NCBI GenBank assembly: GCA_947623915.1
Contig: CANQIB010000001.1
Span: 186,001 to 250,000, forward strand
Direction of reading: 5' to 3'
DNA: 64,000 nucleotides
From: an uncultured Ruminiclostridium sp.
GTDB taxonomy: Bacteria; Bacillota; Clostridia; Oscillospirales; Ruminococcaceae
The notes beneath the pieces are model-generated. The model did no database searches, had not been told where the DNA came from, and saw nothing but the letters and a program-made list of their open reading frames with translations. Shown here one piece after another: positions 54,490-62,521 of this stretch (position 1 is the stretch's first letter; every line of letters begins with the position of its first letter). The position numbers and the translations under genes were made by a program.

Positions 54490-55101
54490 ATGGAGTGGAA
54501 AAATACCAATATTTCAAAGAACGATTTTGAAAAAAAGCAAAAGGAGTATATGCGGGAGGCTATGGAAATGCTGAAAAGAGCAAAGCCTGCCGATGAGCCG
54601 GTCTCGGTGTCGGACACCGAGAGCGTTCCCGCCGAAAAGCCCGTGATTGCCGAAATGGCCGACGTTTCGGAAATATCAAAAACCGATGACGTCGCGGAAG
54701 TTTCCGAAGTTACGGAAAACGAGTCCGAGCCGGTATCGAAAATTGAGGAAACGGTACAGCAGACAGAGAAAAACAGCCCCGAACCTGCGGTTATGACCGA
54801 ATCGACCTCCGTGCGGGAGCAAGAGCCGGTTTCAAGTGCCGTCGCCGCTGAACCTGACGCTCCGCAGGCAAAAGAAGTCATGGCTGTAAGCGACAGCACC
54901 GAGGCGAACGAGAGCGACGATAAAGGCGGCGAAGAAGAATTTAACGCAGATGATTATAAAAGCATTTTCGGCGGCGATAACGATATGACGAACGAGCCGG
55001 AACAGCCCGACTTTGAATCCTACATAAACGACCACAATAATTCTGCCGACAGCGCCTGCAAAGACTGCCGCGACAGCAGACAGCACGAGGAGGACGGCTG
55101 A
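54490..55101 (+). CDS. 203-residue very acidic low-complexity protein
   Basis: A charged helical N-terminus (NDFEKKQKEYMREAMEMLKR) is followed by about 150 residues rich in Glu, Ser, Val, Pro and Thr, probably disordered. It ends with CKDCRDS, a possible metal-binding pair. No signal peptide is present. It lies 16 bp after the 105-aa gene. Confidence 0.75.
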   Translation: MEWKNTNISKNDFEKKQKEYMREAMEMLKRAKPADEPVSVSDTESVPAEKPVIAEMADVSEISKTDDVAEVSEVTENESEPVSKIEETVQQTEKNSPEPAVMTESTSVREQEPVSSAVAAEPDAPQAKEVMAVSDSTEANESDDKGGEEEFNADDYKSIFGGDNDMTNEPEQPDFESYINDHNNSADSACKDCRDSRQHEEDG

Positions 55102-55116
55102 GAGGATCGAAACGTT

Positions 55117-55248
55117 ATGGATATTATCAGAAGAATCGCCAACGACGACGATCTTCTTATCGTCGCGGCGGTAGCGTTTATTTTATGGCGCGAAAAGTCA
55201 GATATAAACCTTATATTGGTACTGGCGTATGTGTTCCTGTTAAAATAA
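55117..55248 (+). CDS. 43-residue membrane miniprotein
   Basis: The sequence starts MDIIRRIANDDDLLIVAAVA and continues with two hydrophobic stretches split by a charged turn (WREKSD), so it is probably a helical hairpin in the membrane. AGAGGA precedes the ATG. It is the fourth member of the cluster, 15 bp after the acidic gene. It is too short for standard gene calling. Confidence 0.7.
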   Translation: MDIIRRIANDDDLLIVAAVAFILWREKSDINLILVLAYVFLLK

Positions 55249-55262
55249 ATCGACGCATAATA

Positions 55263-55291
55263 TTGCATTTTTCGCCTGTTGGGTGTATAAT
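55263..55291 (+). promoter_or_regulatory. Promoter of the GH13 gene
   Basis: TTGCAT and TATAAT with a 17-nt spacer. Confidence 0.75.
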
Positions 55292-55322
55292 GGAAAAAAA
55301 TAACCGAAGGAGTTTTTCCGTT

Positions 55323-56870
55323 ATGGCTGACTGGCTGAAAAATGCAATTTTTTATCAAATCTATCCGCAATCCTTTATGGATTCAAACAAAGACGGTATC
55401 GGCGATTTTAAAGGGATAATACAAAAACTGGACTATATCAAAGACACAGGATTTAACGCCATTTGGTTAAATCCCTGCTTTGACTCCCCTTTCGGCGATG
55501 CGGGCTACGATGTAAGAGATTATAAAAAAACCGCCGAAAGATACGGCAGTAACGAGGAGCTTAAAGAGCTTTTCAAACAATGTCATGACCGAGGTATACA
55601 TATTCTGCTCGATCTCGTCCCCGGGCATACTTCCGTTGAGCATGAATGGTTCAAAAAGTCGATGCAGCCTCAAAAGAACGAATTTACCGACCGCTATATA
55701 TGGACGGACAGCGTATGGGAGCAGCCTGACGGATTAAACTGCATAAGAGGCATTTCCGACCGTGACGGCAGCGCTGCGGTAAATTTCTTTTCTATGCAGC
55801 CCGCGCTCAATTACGGATATGCTGTACCCACAAAGCCTTATCAGCAAAAGCCTGACGCTCCCGCGCCTACGGCGACCAGAGAAGCGATAAAAGATATAAT
55901 GAAATTCTGGCTGGATATGGGCTGCGACGGGTTCAGAGTAGATATGGCGGGTTCTTTGGTAAAATGCGATCCCGAATACAAGGAAACGATAAAGCTGTGG
56001 CAGGATATAACGGGATATTTAAAAACATACTACCCCGACGCCGCGATGGTATCAGAATGGGGCGAGCCGCAGTATTCCCTCGCGGGAGGATTCGATATGG
56101 ACTTTTTGCTGCATTTCGGGCCGGAAGGCTATACCTCGCTGTTCAGGAGCGAAAAACCTTATTTTTCCAAAAAAGGCGAAGGCACGCCGACAAAGTTTTC
56201 CGAGCTATATGACGTTTCCTACGCAAGCGCCAAAAAGCACGGCGGACTTGTCTGCATACCCTCAGGCAACCACGATATGGACAGAATAGCACGGTACAGA
56301 GATTTTGACGAGCTGAAATGCTGCTTTGCGTTTTTGCTGACAATGCCCGGAGCGCCGTTTATATATTACGGCGACGAAATAGGTATGGAATATATGGAGG
56401 GACTTGTTTCAAAGGAAGGCGGATTCGGACGCACCGGCTCGCGCACTCCCATGCAATGGAACAGCGGCAAAAACAGCGGATTTTCCGATGCGGACAGCTC
56501 TATGCTGTATCTTCCGACAAGTGCTGCTCCCGACCGTCCGAATGTTGAGGCTCAGCTAAACGACCCCGATTCCCTGCTTAACGAAGTTAAAAAGCTCATA
56601 GCATTAAGGCAGGCAAATCCGGCTTTGCAAAGCTACGGAGATTTCGAGTTCGTTTATTGTCGGGATAACCGCTATCCTCTGATATATAAACGCAGCAGCG
56701 AAACGCAGGAAATTTTGGTTTGCGTAAACCCCTCCGGCAAGGAAGCCGACGCGGTACTGTCGGACGAAGTACGCGGTAAGATCATATATTCTCTCGGAGG
56801 GTCTGCGGTCGTAAACGGTAAAACCGTCAAAATGCCTCCCTGCTCCGCTTGCTGTATTTTGATGTCATAA
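55323..56870 (+). CDS. Alpha-amylase family (GH13) glucosidase, cytosolic
   Basis: This 515-aa GH13 enzyme is of the oligo-1,6-glucosidase or alpha-glucosidase type. It has YQIYPQSF, GYDVRDY, the nucleophile Asp in GFRVDMAGS (near residue 203), the acid Glu in VSEWGEP (near 245) and the third Asp in GNHDMDR (near 317). There is no signal peptide, so it acts on imported malto- or isomalto-oligosaccharides. I start at ATG 55323 (GAAGGAG before it); upstream in-frame codons overlap the promoter. Confidence 0.92.
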   Translation: MADWLKNAIFYQIYPQSFMDSNKDGIGDFKGIIQKLDYIKDTGFNAIWLNPCFDSPFGDAGYDVRDYKKTAERYGSNEELKELFKQCHDRGIHILLDLVPGHTSVEHEWFKKSMQPQKNEFTDRYIWTDSVWEQPDGLNCIRGISDRDGSAAVNFFSMQPALNYGYAVPTKPYQQKPDAPAPTATREAIKDIMKFWLDMGCDGFRVDMAGSLVKCDPEYKETIKLWQDITGYLKTYYPDAAMVSEWGEPQYSLAGGFDMDFLLHFGPEGYTSLFRSEKPYFSKKGEGTPTKFSELYDVSYASAKKHGGLVCIPSGNHDMDRIARYRDFDELKCCFAFLLTMPGAPFIYYGDEIGMEYMEGLVSKEGGFGRTGSRTPMQWNSGKNSGFSDADSSMLYLPTSAAPDRPNVEAQLNDPDSLLNEVKKLIALRQANPALQSYGDFEFVYCRDNRYPLIYKRSSETQEILVCVNPSGKEADAVLSDEVRGKIIYSLGGSAVVNGKTVKMPPCSACCILMS

Positions 56871-56876
56871 AGAATA

Positions 56877-56934
56877 TTTTCCGATTATTTGAAAATAATA
56901 GCTAAAGATAGTTATCGCTATCAATAATCGGAAA
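56877..56934 (+). other. Inverted repeat between GH13 and the Asn-rich miniprotein
   Basis: TTTCCGATTATT (56878-56889) and AATAATCGGAAA (56923-56934) can form a long stem enclosing about 33 nt, which holds a second smaller hairpin (AAAGATAG/CTATC). The 3' arm ends in the ribosome site region of the next gene, so the stem could act as terminator or mask translation. Confidence 0.65.
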
Positions 56935-56945
56935 GGATGGATAAA

Positions 56946-57077
56946 ATGTCTAATCAGAAGTCCAAGAACCGTGCAAACGGCAGCAATCAGAACAATCAGA
57001 ACGCTAAGAACAGCAATCAAAGCGAAAACAAGCAGGAAAACAAATCCTCCAAAAACTCTAAATCCGAAAATAACTAA
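56946..57077 (+). CDS. 43-residue Asn/Lys/Ser/Gln-rich miniprotein
   Basis: The protein starts MSNQKSKNRANGSNQNNQNA and has only such residues, without hydrophobic or aromatic side chains. It is hydrophilic and basic, like some minor small acid-soluble spore proteins, but no SASP germination-protease motif is seen, so that is only a guess. GGAAAGGATGG precedes the ATG and a strong terminator follows, which supports expression. Confidence 0.7.
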   Translation: MSNQKSKNRANGSNQNNQNAKNSNQSENKQENKSSKNSKSENN

Positions 57078-57082
57078 AAAAG

Positions 57083-57121
57083 ACCGAGCGATCCCTCTTT
57101 TGCGGGCTCGCTCGGTTTTTT
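57083..57121 (+). terminator. Terminator after the Asn-rich miniprotein
   Basis: ACCGAGCGA / TCGCTCGGT stem followed by T6. Confidence 0.9.
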
Positions 57122-57151
57122 GAGCCTATTGCGATTTTAACGACTTGCGGT

Positions 57152-58816
57152 TTAATTTGTTTTTTCGTAAAACGAAAGCAGCTTATCGGCAAATTCTTTT
57201 GATTCTTCTATCGTTATGGAATTATGAAATTCCAAGGTGTTTTCAAATCCCGCGGAGCAGCTTTTTATCAGACCGCTTACTTTTATATTGCTGCCATCGG
57301 GAATGAGGTCCATGTAAAAGCCGCCGTCTCCCGCCTCTTTTAAGCGTGCCGTGTCCGAAAGAGAGCCGTTTTTCAATCTATCGGCAAACCAAACGGTTTC
57401 TTCGTTGTTAAGGCTTATCGGAAGCTCGGCGGTCAGCTTTCCGAAAACGGCAGACAGCATAACAACGGTATTTTCCGAATTGTGATTTGCACCGTGACTT
57501 GTTATTTCAAGGATAAATCCGTCTTTTTTGATAGACGCGGTCTTTTCGGGGCGAGGTTTAACGGTATATTTAGTTCTGGGAGCGGTCCTGCGCTTTACCG
57601 CACGGTATCTCTTCTTTACGATACGGCGGTTTTTACCGCGTTTAAGCGCGTAATTCTTCTGAGCGTCATGATATACGTTCAGCAGATCGTTTGCCAAACG
57701 TACTGCGCCGGAGGTCATAACGGATTCCCTTGTACGCCGCCCGAACTCCGCAAGCTCCTCCTCGGACATATCCCTTATTTTGCATAAATACCGATACATT
57801 TCTTCGGAGTTTGAGTAATTGTAGCCGTTTATCCCGTCCTTTACCTGCCCCTCGTTCAGCGGGTCTCTAAGGCTCAGTACAGGAAGGTGCATCGCCATGC
57901 CCTCCAGCATGGATATAGAACAGGTATCGGATAAGGACGCGGTTATATATGCGTCACAGCTGGCGTAATGCGGTTTCAAGTCCTCATGCTCTACCCTGCC
58001 GGCAAATTTTACGGTATCGGTTATACCTAATTCTTCGGTTTCTTTAATGTGCTGTTCATATAACGGACCTTCTCCGATGATATACAGCTTTATCCTGTCT
58101 TCGGGGCGCACATGCTCCGCCCAGTATTTCAGCAGCAGTGAAACGTTTTTCTCCTTTCCGAGCCTGCCGCAAAAGCAAAATACCGTGTCATCGTCCCGAA
58201 ATCCCAGACTGTGTCTGAAATTTGCTCTTTCTTCTCGGTCATAATCCGTCGGATCGAATTTGTCAAGCTCGACGGAATTCGGTATTACATATATTTTTTT
58301 CTTTACGCCGCATTTTTTAAAGTATTCCGACACCTTCAGCGACGGTCCGGTTATCGCGCTGGCGGTGGACGCTAACATCTTCGCGTAAAAATGCGTCGCC
58401 GAGGTCACCAGTTTGCCTAAAGCCGCCTTTTTTGCAACATAATACACATAATCGTCATACATTGTGTGCAAAGTATAAACAAGCGGCAGGTTAAGCTGTT
58501 TTGCTATCAAAATGCCGGAAATTCCGACACCGAATTCGTTATGTATATGTATGATATCCGGCGCAAAGCTCTTTATTTTCTCCAGCCGCTCTATGCTTAT
58601 AGGCGGAGCGATATCGTAATTGTATATCTTTTTGACCTTGACTGCCGGACAGTACATCACGTCCTTGGAAATGACATGGTTATTGAAGCGCGAATCCGCC
58701 GTGACGACCAACACGGTATGTCCGAGCGCCTCAAGTCCGTCTTTGAGCGTTTTCACATGAGTAACTACACCGTTAATAGTCGGAAGATATGTTTCTGTGA
58801 ACAAAGCTATCCTCAT
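57152..58816 (-). CDS. GT4 glycosyltransferase (glucosyl-diacylglycerol synthase-like) with C-terminal extension
   Basis: Residues 1 to about 385 are a GT-B glycosyltransferase: TETYLPTINGVVTH, HIHNEFGVG, FCGRLGKEKN and the E-X7-E type site SISMLEGMAMHLPVL. It resembles clostridial 1,2-diacylglycerol 3-glucosyltransferases that make glycolipid anchors. A strongly basic linker (about 390-430, KRGKNRRIVKKRYRAVKRR) may bind the membrane. About 125 residues of an unrecognised beta-rich domain follow. The total of 554 aa is longer than the usual 380-410. Confidence 0.85.
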   Translation of the reverse strand: MRIALFTETYLPTINGVVTHVKTLKDGLEALGHTVLVVTADSRFNNHVISKDVMYCPAVKVKKIYNYDIAPPISIERLEKIKSFAPDIIHIHNEFGVGISGILIAKQLNLPLVYTLHTMYDDYVYYVAKKAALGKLVTSATHFYAKMLASTASAITGPSLKVSEYFKKCGVKKKIYVIPNSVELDKFDPTDYDREERANFRHSLGFRDDDTVFCFCGRLGKEKNVSLLLKYWAEHVRPEDRIKLYIIGEGPLYEQHIKETEELGITDTVKFAGRVEHEDLKPHYASCDAYITASLSDTCSISMLEGMAMHLPVLSLRDPLNEGQVKDGINGYNYSNSEEMYRYLCKIRDMSEEELAEFGRRTRESVMTSGAVRLANDLLNVYHDAQKNYALKRGKNRRIVKKRYRAVKRRTAPRTKYTVKPRPEKTASIKKDGFILEITSHGANHNSENTVVMLSAVFGKLTAELPISLNNEETVWFADRLKNGSLSDTARLKEAGDGGFYMDLIPDGSNIKVSGLIKSCSAGFENTLEFHNSITIEESKEFADKLLSFYEKTN

Positions 58817-58991
58817 AATTTTTCCTCTCCTTGAAAATTTTAAGGCTGCGGCAACAAACCGAATATCAACGCTATCCTATGTCAGCCGATAAACGACTGA
58901 CAACTGTGCTTGGATATAATTTTACACGATTTTCATAAAAATAGCAAGTACCGCCGCGAAAAAAATTAAACATATTATTTTTATTTTTTTC

Positions 58992-59020
58992 TTGACATTT
59001 CTCCTTATTTAGTGTATAAT
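58992..59020 (+). promoter_or_regulatory. Promoter of the tRNA-Leu/tRNA-Ser pair
   Basis: Consensus TTGACA and TATAAT with a 17-nt spacer, 20 bp before tRNA-Leu. Confidence 0.92.
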
Positions 59021-59039
59021 ATATTTCGTCACATCACAG

Positions 59040-59126
59040 GCCGCTGTGGTGGAACAGGCAGACACAAGGGACTTAAAATCCCTCGGTAGCGATACCGTAT
59101 CGGTTCAAGTCCGATCAGCGGCACCA
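59040..59126 (+). tRNA. tRNA-Leu (TAA)
   Basis: 87 nt with encoded CCA. Acceptor GCCGCTG pairs with CAGCGGC, the anticodon is TAA in loop ACTTAAAAT, there is a long class II variable arm, and the T-loop is TTCAAGT. Confidence 0.95.
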
Positions 59127-59149
59127 AGTCAATAAATTTTATTCGCCAT

Positions 59150-59239
59150 GCAGAAATACCCAAGTGGTGAAGGGGCTCCCCTGCTAAGGGAGTAGGTCGG
59201 GAAACCGGCGCGAGGGTTCAAATCCCTCTTTCTGCGCCA
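59150..59239 (+). tRNA. tRNA-Ser (GCT)
   Basis: 90 nt with encoded CCA. Acceptor GCAGAAA pairs with TTTCTGC, the anticodon is GCT in loop CTGCTAA, there is a long variable arm, and the discriminator is G as usual for serine. Confidence 0.95.
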
Positions 59240-59243
59240 TATT

Positions 59244-59278
59244 TTGCCGCAAGCGTAACAACGTTTGCGGCAATTTTT
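59244..59278 (+). terminator. Terminator of the tRNA pair
   Basis: TTGCCGCAA / TTGCGGCAA stem followed by T5. Confidence 0.88.
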
Positions 59279-59326
59279 GTAGCTTTAACATTCGGTTTGA
59301 CCCGATAAGATCTTAATTTTCGGCTT

Positions 59327-60277
59327 TTACGTTTTGTCGGAGCTTTTTTGTACTATCCCCGTTTCGATAGGGTCGTAATGTATGACCAAATGGACGTTCA
59401 TCTTTTCCAGCGCGTCGCTTTCGATACTGTCGATGGCGTCACGGCAGGCAAGCAAGCCCTCCGCAACGCTGAATTCAACGTGTACCGAGGCATAGCATTG
59501 TCCCGGCCCGTAATCGTGGATAAGCAGCTCGTGGATACCCAAGACCTTTTCGTGAGATAAGATAAGCTCGGAGATCTTATCTATAAGCTCCTTATCCGCC
59601 TGCTGTCCCAAAAGCGGAGAAACCGTCGATTTTGCGATCTTTATGCCGGAAAAGATAATAAACAGCGCGACAATAAGTCCGACATATCCGTCTATATTTA
59701 TATTTGTGAAATAATTCACCAGACAGCCTACACAAACAAACACGGTTGTTATAACGTCGTTTCGGCTGTCTATGGCGGAAGCCCTGAGCGTTACCGAGCC
59801 TATCCTCTTTCCCAAACCCCTGAAAAATATAAAAAGCCACAGCTTTATAATTATAGACAAGAGCAACACGATACAAGCACTTAAAGATATGCTTAAAGGC
59901 GCGGGAGAAAGTATCTTCTCTACTGATGTCCTGACCAGCTCCGCACCCGCAAGCAATATCAGCACCGATACCGCCAAGCCCGCTATATACTCTATTCGGG
60001 CATGACCGTAAGGGTGATCCTTATCCGCGGGTCGCTGCGCCAGCTTGAAGCCTAACAGCGTTATCACGGAAGAGCATGCGTCCGAAAGGTTATTCACCGC
60101 ATCGGAAATTATCGCCATAGAGCCCGCCAAAATACCTACCGTCATTTTCCAGACGGTAAGCAGAAAATTGCATACTATGCCGGTTATGCCCGCAAAACGC
60201 CCTATGGCGGAATGTACTTTCGGGTCGCCGGCATCTTTATAATTTTTTACAAATATTTTCAAAAGCAGTTCTGTCAT
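59327..60277 (-). CDS. Cation diffusion facilitator (CDF) efflux transporter
   Basis: This is a proton-coupled exporter of divalent metals (zinc, manganese, cobalt or iron type). The 316-aa protein has six helices with metal-site motifs SDAVNNLSD and DSRNDV and a C-terminal cytoplasmic metallochaperone-like domain (GIHELLIHDYGPGQCYASVHVE). The DxxxD pattern in the second site is common in manganese/iron CDFs, but the metal cannot be fixed from sequence alone. I start at 60277 (GGAGG eight bases upstream). Confidence 0.92.
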   Translation of the reverse strand: MTELLLKIFVKNYKDAGDPKVHSAIGRFAGITGIVCNFLLTVWKMTVGILAGSMAIISDAVNNLSDACSSVITLLGFKLAQRPADKDHPYGHARIEYIAGLAVSVLILLAGAELVRTSVEKILSPAPLSISLSACIVLLLSIIIKLWLFIFFRGLGKRIGSVTLRASAIDSRNDVITTVFVCVGCLVNYFTNINIDGYVGLIVALFIIFSGIKIAKSTVSPLLGQQADKELIDKISELILSHEKVLGIHELLIHDYGPGQCYASVHVEFSVAEGLLACRDAIDSIESDALEKMNVHLVIHYDPIETGIVQKSSDKT

Positions 60278-60479
60278 ATCATGTGCCTCCGCCAAAAAAG
60301 GCAGCTTTGGTATCAAAGATAAACGGCCGCGTCAAAGGCGCGTACATTAAAAATTTATCTAGCTCGATTATATAAATATATGAACCGCGAAAGCTAAATG
60401 ATACAGCGGATAATATTACGCTCACGGCAGTACGCTCTGAGCTTTATAAAAGCGGTTCAAATTTTCTATATTAAAAATT

Positions 60480-60507
60480 CGTCGCAAGCGATATGCAGCT
60501 TGCGACG
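60480..60507 (-). terminator. Terminator of a disrupted tRNA gene (minus strand)
   Basis: CGTCGCAAGC / GCTTGCGACG stem with T-rich sequence on its minus-strand 3' side. It lies directly after the tRNA 3' fragment and was presumably that tRNA's terminator. The rest of 60278-60479 shows no gene. Confidence 0.75.
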
Positions 60508-60510
60508 ATT

Positions 60511-60536
60511 TGGTGCGGGTGACAGGACTTGAACCT
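60511..60536 (-). other. Probable prophage attachment site: 3' end of a tRNA gene
   Basis: Read on the minus strand this is the 3' part of a tRNA: T-loop TTCAAGT in GGTTCAAGTCC, then the acceptor 3' strand CACCCGC, A and CCA. The 5' side does not continue as a tRNA (no anticodon arm, T-stem pairing breaks down). Prophage genes begin directly to the right. This fits an attachment core left by integration into a tRNA 3' end. The intact tRNA (5' end GCGGGTG) is expected at the other prophage end. Confidence 0.75.
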
Positions 60537-60642
60537 AAGCGCAAACCGCTTTTCAATAGGGCTTATCTAGATTTTGACACCCTATCTGACACCCTATTTT
60601 GCGATTTAGATATACAAATACAAGCAAAATGCTATTCATATA

Positions 60643-60671
60643 TAAAGCCTGCTGACTGCGCGGTCGGCTTT
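60643..60671 (-). terminator. Terminator of the phage late operon
   Basis: AAAGCC / GGCTTT-based hairpin just 3' of the endolysin gene. The remaining 60537-60691 sequence holds a short direct repeat (GACACCCTAT twice) and no gene. Confidence 0.6.
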
Positions 60672-60691
60672 ACTATTTCATTCGCCGATTG

Positions 60692-61606
60692 TTATACCTT
60701 GCTGAGATCTGCCGCCCTCATCCCTGCGGTCACCTGGCCGTTAAGCCCGATAACGATGTAGTCTTTGTCTGCGCTTGTGCCGACCTGTTGAACATCAAAC
60801 ACCGCATCGTATACCCAGCTTGCCAGGCGCGTGCCGGAATAGGTCAGCGCACCGTTGCGCACTCTCACCTTGTCGCCGACTTTTAGCGCGGCGGTCTGCG
60901 TGGGAGCAGGATTTGAGGGCTTGTCCACCTTGCAGTCGGCGGCGTTTACCCAGCCGGTGCAGTCAGCACAGCCTTTCGGCGTGGTTATCCTGATACGCCC
61001 GTTGATAATGCCGTCGCTGTGTATGTAGTACGTTCCGGTAACGGTATTTGCCTTTTTCGAGGACGTAGACGCAGCATACAGCGGTGCTTTGGAAAGTGCT
61101 ACCTTATCGCCCTTGCGCAAATCGGCAGGATCTGCGGGCGCAGACGGCGTGGGCGCGTGGTCTGATGTGCCGAAGCCCTTAGCGCCTGTCAGATACGGCA
61201 ACGGATCTACATACTCGCCGTTTACGCAAACATCAAAATGCAAATGCACGCCGTAGCTATCGCCCGTTTCACCCATTATACCCAGCTTGTCGCCCGCCTT
61301 TACGGTCTGTCCCGCCTTGACGCAAACCGAGCCGGTTTTTAGGTGCAGATAGCGCGTATATGTACCGTTCGGGTGCTTTATGCGGACATAATTGCCCGCC
61401 GTGTTATATGTATGATCTACACCGATAACGTCATTGCGGCAGCTCTCTACCGTGCCGTCAGCCACCGCGACGATAATACATTTTCCCGCGTCATCGATGA
61501 AATCCATACCCTTATGGGTTTTGTAGTTGGGGTTACGGGTCTTGTAGTCAGCGGTAAGCTGCTCCTTTTTGCTTGCCAGGACGTGGCGTGTGTAATTATT
61601 CGACAT
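60692..61606 (-). CDS. Phage endolysin, M23 metallopeptidase with SH3-like repeats
   Basis: This 304-aa lysis enzyme cuts peptidoglycan cross-bridges. The M23 (LytM) domain (about 15-150) has the zinc-site motif HKGMDFID and HLHFDV. Two SH3-like wall-binding repeats follow (KGDKVALSKAPLYAAS and VGDKVRVRNGALTYSG regions), separated by Pro-rich linkers. I start at 61606 because GGAGGAAAAG lies before it. It overlaps the end of the holin gene by 11 bp. Confidence 0.88.
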   Translation of the reverse strand: MSNNYTRHVLASKKEQLTADYKTRNPNYKTHKGMDFIDDAGKCIIVAVADGTVESCRNDVIGVDHTYNTAGNYVRIKHPNGTYTRYLHLKTGSVCVKAGQTVKAGDKLGIMGETGDSYGVHLHFDVCVNGEYVDPLPYLTGAKGFGTSDHAPTPSAPADPADLRKGDKVALSKAPLYAASTSSKKANTVTGTYYIHSDGIINGRIRITTPKGCADCTGWVNAADCKVDKPSNPAPTQTAALKVGDKVRVRNGALTYSGTRLASWVYDAVFDVQQVGTSADKDYIVIGLNGQVTAGMRAADLSKV

Positions 61607-61823
61607 CTTTCTTTTCCTCCTCTTGGGTGTTGATGTTTCCCGCGTCGGCAAAGCCTTCGGCGAGGGTATACGCTACCACCGACGCGGCGGTCATTATGGC
61701 GCCGGATACGGTATTAGCTATGTTTTGGTTTCCGCTGATGATAACGATTATACCGCTTATCAGCCCCGCGACCGCCAGCCACCATTTGCGGCTGGTCAGC
61801 TTTCTTTTCCAATCAATTTTCAT
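61596..61823 (-). CDS. Phage holin
   Basis: This 75-aa protein starts MKIDWKRKLTSRKWWLAVAG. It has two hydrophobic helices and a charged C-terminal tail, the typical small clostridial phage holin layout. It would form membrane lesions that release the endolysin encoded next. Confidence 0.82.
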   Translation of the reverse strand: MKIDWKRKLTSRKWWLAVAGLISGIIVIISGNQNIANTVSGAIMTAASVVAYTLAEGFADAGNINTQEEEKKDVE

Positions 61824-62151
61824 TTTCTGTACCTCCTTTTTTGCCTTTTACGGGCAATTCCATACATTCCTTGTACAAATCGGTCATAGTGCCGTTGCCG
61901 CCTAATTCGTGATACGACGTGTATACCTTTTCTAACGACTCCTTGGCGTAGATAGGAATTTCGCGGCGTTCGGTATATTTGTCGTGATTTCGGATAATCT
62001 CGGCGCGCAATAGGCACAAAACGCCGTTTGATAATGCCGTGCGCTTGCTGCTGCGTTTGGCGTAGATCGTGCCAATTACGCCGATTATTGTACCCACAAC
62101 GCCCATAGTGGACGTAATTATCGCGACAATTATCGTGCTGTCCATCATCAT
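61813..62151 (-). CDS. Phage membrane protein upstream of holin
   Basis: This 112-aa protein has an N-terminal helix (about 4-28), a basic segment and a soluble C-terminal part (RAEIIRNHDKYTERREIPIY). Proteins of this shape often lie in the lysis module of clostridial phages; its role (antiholin or accessory) is not known. Three consecutive Met codons follow GGAGGTGAA, so the exact start is uncertain. Confidence 0.75.
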   Translation of the reverse strand: MMMDSTIIVAIITSTMGVVGTIIGVIGTIYAKRSSKRTALSNGVLCLLRAEIIRNHDKYTERREIPIYAKESLEKVYTSYHELGGNGTMTDLYKECMELPVKGKKGGTENEN

Positions 62152-62510
62152 TTCACCTCCTTTAACCGTGCCCGCAGGGTTGCTGCCTGCTGTTCAAGCA
62201 CCGCGAGCCGCGCCCTGTCCTCATCGGTCGCCGCACCCGCTAAAATCGCCCGTATAGGGCGTACCGTCGCGCTGTCTATCGCGGAAAGCTGTGCTTTGAC
62301 AGACTCCTCACTTTCAAGCGGAATTATATCCGTAAGTCTGCCGTTTTCATCTTCTACGGGCTCCCATGCAGATGTTTGCCGTATTTTTTCGGCAAGTTCG
62401 GAATTGTCATCGACCACCCATTTCGGGTGGTTGCTTGCCGTTCCCTCTGTATAATCAGTATCGGGGAAAGCACCTTGCATTTGCCAATTATGGTTTTCGA
62501 ATATCAGCAT
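62148..62510 (-). CDS. Small phage tail-region protein
   Basis: This 120-aa protein has NHPKWVVDDNSELAEKIRQT and a C-terminal helix likely to form a coiled coil (VLEQQAATLRARLKEVK). I start at 62510 with AAAGGAG before it. Its position after the tail fibre suggests a fibre-associated or assembly protein; I do not recognise the family. Confidence 0.72.
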   Translation of the reverse strand: MLIFENHNWQMQGAFPDTDYTEGTASNHPKWVVDDNSELAEKIRQTSAWEPVEDENGRLTDIIPLESEESVKAQLSAIDSATVRPIRAILAGAATDEDRARLAVLEQQAATLRARLKEVK

Positions 62511-62521
62511 TTTTTCTCCTT

